From Hemerocallis citrina (Eukaryota > Streptophyta > Magnoliopsida > Asparagales > Asphodelaceae): a stretch of DNA of 64,000 nucleotides. This document shows positions 59,257 through 64,000 of the stretch, piece after piece (position 1 is the stretch's first letter; every line of letters starts with the position of its first letter). The stretch covers positions 172,177,004 to 172,241,003 of the forward strand of contig CM030368.1 in assembly GCA_017893485.1 (NCBI GenBank), in the 5' to 3' direction. The notes below the pieces were generated by a model, which ran no database searches, was not told the DNA's origin, and worked only from the letters and a program-made list of their open reading frames with translations. The translations under genes and the position numbers were made by a program.

Positions 59257-61891
59257 CTATTCAAGTGTATATTCTAAGTTACAATTTCTAACTTGTGTCG
59301 GCACGGCTGGTTCGGGAATTTGTTGCCTCACCAAAGCTGCAACTACCTCTTGAAGCTGTGACAACCCTGACCTTAGAGAGCGTATCTCCTCATCTCTCGG
59401 ATCCTCAGTACTAGACGCACGAGCCTCGAAGACTTGAGTGGGCATTGGGCGTAAACCCATCCCACGCACACGGCCAGGGCGCTCTGGGCCTCTTGTTTCG
59501 ATCAAAGCATGACGTTGAGCTGATAATGCATCAAAGTCAGATGTGGTCGAGTCGGAGGCCATTGTGGAAGACAGTTCAGCATTCTTGACTCTGGCAATGC
59601 TCTGTAAAAATACAAATTGGCATAAAATTATTAAGTTATTTACTTCTAAGCGACTTAACAAATCAAAGAATGCATACATCATGAAGAAAAATTACCGATA
59701 TCATCGCAGCTGTTGTGGAAACAAATTGGCCATCTGACCGTGTTTCTCAACATTTATATTAATAAATCACAGCTATAAGAAACTTTATAATCTTTGTATA
59801 ATCATTAGTGGAAAAAAAAACACTTAACACATACCAATCTCTCACGAACTATAGCGAAGCTACTAGTTCCAGCGATGTTCAATACATCATGTTTTCCTCG
59901 ACTTGCCGAACCAATTTCAGACCTTTTCTGCACATTTCAGATAATTACAACTCAATCAAAATTAGTTTAAATAATCAAATGTAATAATTGTTATTGTATT
60001 ATTTTTCAAACTTCTTCAATTTCTTGTCAAATTCTTGTCAAATTCAAAACCTTCACCACTTACTGCACCTTTCTCCAATATTGATCCATACAACCAAAGT
60101 AAAAAAAAAGGATAGTATAGACAAGAATCAATATGGATAGTAAAATATGAGTCAACGCATTCAAATTGAACCATGACGTTAATAATTAATTACTGGCAAT
60201 TTAATTTTGTGTTTACCAAGACTGGGATAGAGATGGGGTAGTCTACCTAACAACATAATTTTCCCTTCTACTTCCTTTGTAGACTTGCTCACAAGTATTC
60301 AACAAGATGACATGAACAGCATAACAAAACAAAAGAAGAAGAAGACCTAAAAAGATCAAAATCAAACCTCAACAATGTATGTTCAAAAATGTAGTTTGAA
60401 TACCTTTCTCTCTGGAGAACTCCAAAAATGAACAAGGTAGTGCCAATCGGAAGGATTAACATTGGGGAGGGACAACCCTTGTATTCTCGGCTGCGGACTT
60501 ATTTTCATCGAAAAAAACCGCTTTCAGTTCACATTTCTAGTCTATCCACTTCTTTCCCATAGACTTATTCAACCATTTCTTATCAGATTGTCGGGGTATT
60601 GAAATTTTTGCTGTATAGTATGATTGATTAGCAAATATATAGGATTAGGAACAACTAATATAGGCAAAACATATAGATATTAATTTTAACAAGTAACACA
60701 AATATCTACAGTGAGTGTGACTGTGATCTCATTTGTTTCACCATAAAACACATATCGTAACCATATACATCTGCATCTGAACAAAGGTAGTTCAAAAATA
60801 TATCTATGGAAAGTTATACGAAAAAGATATCCTAACTACACACATTTGCATTGGTTCATAGGTAGTATCACATGAATGTATAAGAGTCTGGAACGAATGA
60901 CTGTCATCTTTATTCTCAAAAAAATTGTATAAGAGTCGATATTCTTATCCAACATAGATAGAAACATAACAAGCAGTGAACACAATCTTCAATTTTATGA
61001 GCTAGAATTGCAGTAGATGAGAAAAAGAAATAAACCTATACATACGCATAAACTAGCTAAATATTTAGAGAATGCTTTCAGAAACAAATGCATATATATG
61101 ATGAAAACTTATCTTACATATATGTATATCTAATTATGCATTATTAGTACCGTAGTGATGCAATTTGTCATGTGCAAAAGTTCAATTCCTGTCATCTTCT
61201 CGACCAGCTAAAGGTGGTCATCAACTCGTCATCTTCACACCTCAGAGCTCACAAAGTTAAAAAACCCAAATGCTTTAAATTTCGTAAAAATATTGTATAG
61301 CTGCCTGCCATCTCTGTTAGTATTATAATGTTAGATACTATCCCCTATATGATGTTGATTTTCAAACTGATTTGCGATGATATACAAACTTTCTAGTTGC
61401 TGATATACAAACTGATTTGCCATGATATACAGGTGTGTGATGTTCAAACTGATTTTACATCAGAAAATAGGTAATTTTAATTTCTATACAGTGGTGAAAC
61501 AAGTTCATGGGACTCGCATAAAATAAAGGAAAAGGAAATACCTTAATTGTATTGATGGCAATTGCCTTAGACGTCGCCGGAATTTTTGACCATCTGTCGT
61601 AAGACAATGGAAGTATTTGACCATTTCTTGCAATTACCCCTATGAAATTAGCAAATGTAGATGCTTCCTTGCCCAAAGGTTGGTTTGCATGGTTTACGGT
61701 AACCATAATTTTGTCGTTCGGCGAACGCTTCCAGACGTCTCCCATCCTCGTCGGTCCCCTGTTTTTTTTATTGCCGGCGCACTCCCCTCACCAATCTCAA
61801 ACTGAGTGTCAGTCTCTTCTGAAGACTGTCCCTGCACATCCCCCGTGCTTGGAGTTGGCAAGGGAGCCCTTTTTGTAGGTCGTCTCGGCAT
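59257..61891 (-). pseudogene. Ptta/Transposase_24-like second gene of the CACTA element, multi-exon, broken
   Basis: Plant CACTA elements encode a second, DNA-binding protein of the Ptta/En-Spm (Transposase_24) type. Exons on the minus strand: 61891 to about 61545 (MPRRPTKRAPL, RMGDVWKRSPNDKIMV, GKEASTFANFIGVIARNG) ending at donor AAG/GTATTT; about 60600-60414 (KWLNKSMGKKW, then NPSDWHYLVHFWSSPERK) ending at /GTATTC; about 59932-59837 (RSEIGSASRGKHDV, IAGTSSFAIVRERL) ending at /GTATGT; about 59740-59699 (DGQFVSTTAAMIS); about 59605-59257 (GPERPGRVRGMGLRPMPTQV, then a coiled-coil-like tail). Breaks: a frameshift at the A8 run at about 61768-61775, TAG for the expected Trp near 60530, and a frame change near 60480. 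Confidence 0.75.
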
Positions 61892-62428
61892 TTTTCACTA
61901 ACAACAAAAAACATCATATTAATATAATTAAAAAAAAGGTCAATAATTAAAAGTTAAACAGAGCTAGAAGTGATATAAACCAATGGTTGACACAGTCATA
62001 ACAGCCTAGTTCAAGAATGTAGAGGACAACAAATTCTAAAGCAATTATTAAGGGAAGCTGACATAATTCTAATTGTGGGTTTTCATACTTACAATCAATG
62101 CTAAACAAGATTAAAACTGTGAAGTGTACTGCTCCTCCTTTTAGTAACATACTTACAACCATATTAATTATATAATTTTTCCCATTTATTTTTTCACCAA
62201 CAGAGTTAACCTTCATGCCAATCATCAATAGAAGAAAGAACATATGTGTTGACACTTAACATAAGGGAATTGACAAAATGAGTCCTATAAAGGAGTTCAA
62301 AATTTTCTATGATAGATGTAGTCACATATACTTGTTCATAAAGATTGTAACAAAAAAGAAAAAGAAAAACCAAATACACATGTAAATAACTACATCTTTG
62401 AATCTAAGAACAGAACAGAGAATGTTTA
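61892..62428. other. Intergenic region between the two CACTA genes
   Basis: AT-rich. No coding motif; the short minus-strand frame at 62255-61947 is hydrophobic and has no known domain. Confidence 0.4.
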
Positions 62429-64000
62429 TTATAATACAATATCATCCAAGACATCTCCTGGCTCTCCATTTGTACGGAGCCAATTAGGACTACTGTTGTC
62501 ATCTGTTATGTTTACATCTAATATTGGAAACTTATTAGTAATATAATTGTTCATGGGATCTTTGTTCTCATCATCTGTAACCTCGCCCAACTGAAATACA
62601 TCTCTTGGTTGCATAATAAGTGTAATGGGAATTTTGGGGCAAACTGGATCTTCAACATAGAACACTTGAAGGACTTGGGATGGAAACACAAATGGCTCAT
62701 GACTAATGTGTATACCTGTATGAATCAAATTTGAGAAGTTTACAATTGTAAAACCTAATTTATCCTTGTTATTTGGATAATTCTTATCCAAACTAGCCCA
62801 TTCCCCGCGAAATAAGACTACCCAGAATTGACCGTAATAATCGAACTCGATGATATCCGTGAGCACCCCATAATAGTCAACATCTACATCTATAGGATTC
62901 GCATCTTCCCTTGTAGCATAACTTTTAGACTTTGACGTGACTACAATTCCACTATTCTGGGACTTCAAATAACGTTCGCGATCTTTAGTATGAAATCTGA
63001 AGCCATTGTATGTATATCCCCTGAATCTTCTAACCATTTTATGGGAACCTTTCGCCAGAATCTTTATTTCAGATGATAGATCCTCATCATGCAATTTAAA
63101 GACCTGCATATGTGATGGTTAATCGTATAAGTACAGTAACGAATATAGATATAAAATATTTGCTAATAAGTTGGAATTTCACTTACATAAGATTGAAACC
63201 AAGTATGAAATTTTTCATTCATTATCTTACTTTGATCACGTGGTCTCAGTCTTCTCGGTCTAGCAGTTTTTTTAATCTCACGGATAAATTCACTAGAAAT
63301 AATAAAATGATAGAAATGGTAGTTAGTTAAAATTTTGTCTCGATTTTAATGCAATATAAACAACTACAAAATTGACTTACGCTCGAAATGTCTCAACTGC
63401 TGCATGGTGATCTAGTACATATCGGTGTGCTTGTTCCCATGTTAAGTTAACTAACTCAATTGCGTCAACTTTACCAATAGTAGTGCCAGCAGTCTGAAAT
63501 AGATACTTAGCCCCGCCAAGGTTTGACATGTCCGGGTTTCTCCTTGGCCTATTCAGACTTGTCTCTACACCCAGAAGATATCTTGAACAAAATTAGAGCA
63601 CTCTTCCAATAGATAGCCTTCAGCTATCGAGCCTTCTGGATATGCTCTATTTTTAACATATTCCTTAAGACGATAAAGATACCTATATAGTTAAATATTT
63701 TGGTCATAAAAATAAATAAATACATCACATAAAGTAGAGAAACCAGATGTTCGATGAGGCATGAATATTACCTCTCAATGGGATACATCCACCGATAATG
63801 TACGGGTCCCCCGAGTCTAGCTTCATCGGCCAGTGGATTATCAAGTGAATCATTATAGTGAAAAACGATGGAGAAAATATCCTCTCCATTTGACAAAGTA
63901 CCACTGCAGCACGTTGCTCCAATTGGTCAAGATCTTCAATACGTAGAACTTTTGAACAAAGTCCTTTATAAATGCTACAAAGATCCTTGATGACGGCAGT
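62429..64000 (-). pseudogene. TNP2-type CACTA transposase, C-terminal part (DUF4218 and DUF4216), broken
   Basis: TNP2 is the DDE transposase of En/Spm elements; its catalytic Transposase_21 domain would lie to the right of the window. Seen here: the DUF4218 region (VLCQMERIFSPSFFTIMIHL, about 63893; then LADEARLGGPVHYRWMYP in another frame, a one-base loss near 63830), EGSIAEGYLLEECSNF (about 63635) with a second shift near 63590 to RYLLGVETSLNRPRRN, WEQAHRYVLDHH (about 63440) before a /GTAAGT donor at 63379, FIREIKKTARPRRLRPRDQS (about 63290) before a /GTAAGT donor at 63187, and the last exon from the TGCAG/ acceptor at 63104 (FKLHDEDLSSEIK), which is the DUF4216 domain (GFRFHTKDRERYLKSQNSG, VDYYGVLTDIIEFDY). 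The frame ends at 62429. Introns are canonical. Confidence 0.85.

Larger units (their letters stand above)
56319..64000 (-). mobile_element. Large CACTA (En/Spm) element, 3' part; continues beyond the window
   Basis: The terminus CACTACAACCGTCAAG at 56319 is followed by subterminal CCACCGGCGTTTATAAACAC and CCCCGGCGTTTCCC-type repeats to about 56690. Two genes read leftward: the TNP2 transposase end (62429-64000) and a Ptta/Transposase_24 gene (59257-61891), the usual plant CACTA order. The other terminus lies to the right of the window. Both genes are broken, so the copy is not autonomous. Confidence 0.87.

Noticed and set aside
61947..62255. 102-codon hydrophobic minus-strand frame
   Set aside because: AT-rich composition between the two CACTA genes, no domain and no splice context tying it to either.

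Overview
This is a nuclear plant (angiosperm) window made almost entirely of nested transposable elements. The plant origin follows from the element families: Ty1/copia and Ty3/gypsy LTR retrotransposons with plant primer-binding sites, L1-type LINEs, hAT and CACTA (En/Spm) DNA transposons with the plant-specific TNP2 and Ptta-type ORFs, and AT-rich intergenic DNA. I see no host gene, tRNA or rRNA that I can support. Species cannot be told from this; a eudicot is a guess.

Layout. 1-2393: end of a gag-only Ty1/copia element. 3243-11435: near full-length but decayed L1 LINE on the minus strand (LINE A), with a 15-bp target duplication. 11451-13907: non-coding repeats and a 359-bp hAT MITE. 13908-15551: larger non-autonomous hAT element. 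About 15630-20330: 5' part of a Tat-lineage Ty3/gypsy element (LTR, gag, protease, RT, two RNase H domains), cut off before integrase. About 20331-35606 and 37211-40993: four copies (A-D) of one very long LTR (about 3-4 kb) of a Ty3/gypsy family on the minus strand. Copy A still has its primer-binding site. Copy C is a solo LTR nested in copy B and itself carries a CACTA element. Copy D is a solo LTR with a perfect 5-bp duplication.

41102-56318: an orphan CACTA end, then a 5'-truncated LINE on the plus strand (LINE B) split by a 6.5-kb Athila-like element that keeps only gag, then LINE C (minus strand, perfect 17-bp duplication) and a LINE D scrap. 56319-64000: the 3' half of a large CACTA element whose two genes (TNP2 transposase C-terminus and a Ptta/Transposase_24 gene) read leftward and are both broken.

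Nearly every coding region is a pseudogene. The one long open frame is the 442-codon gag at 47844-49172, and even it has lost a zinc-knuckle cysteine. The interest is structural: target-site duplications allow the order of insertions to be read, and some junctions record deletion or repair events. I did not find a convincing new host-type biological system.
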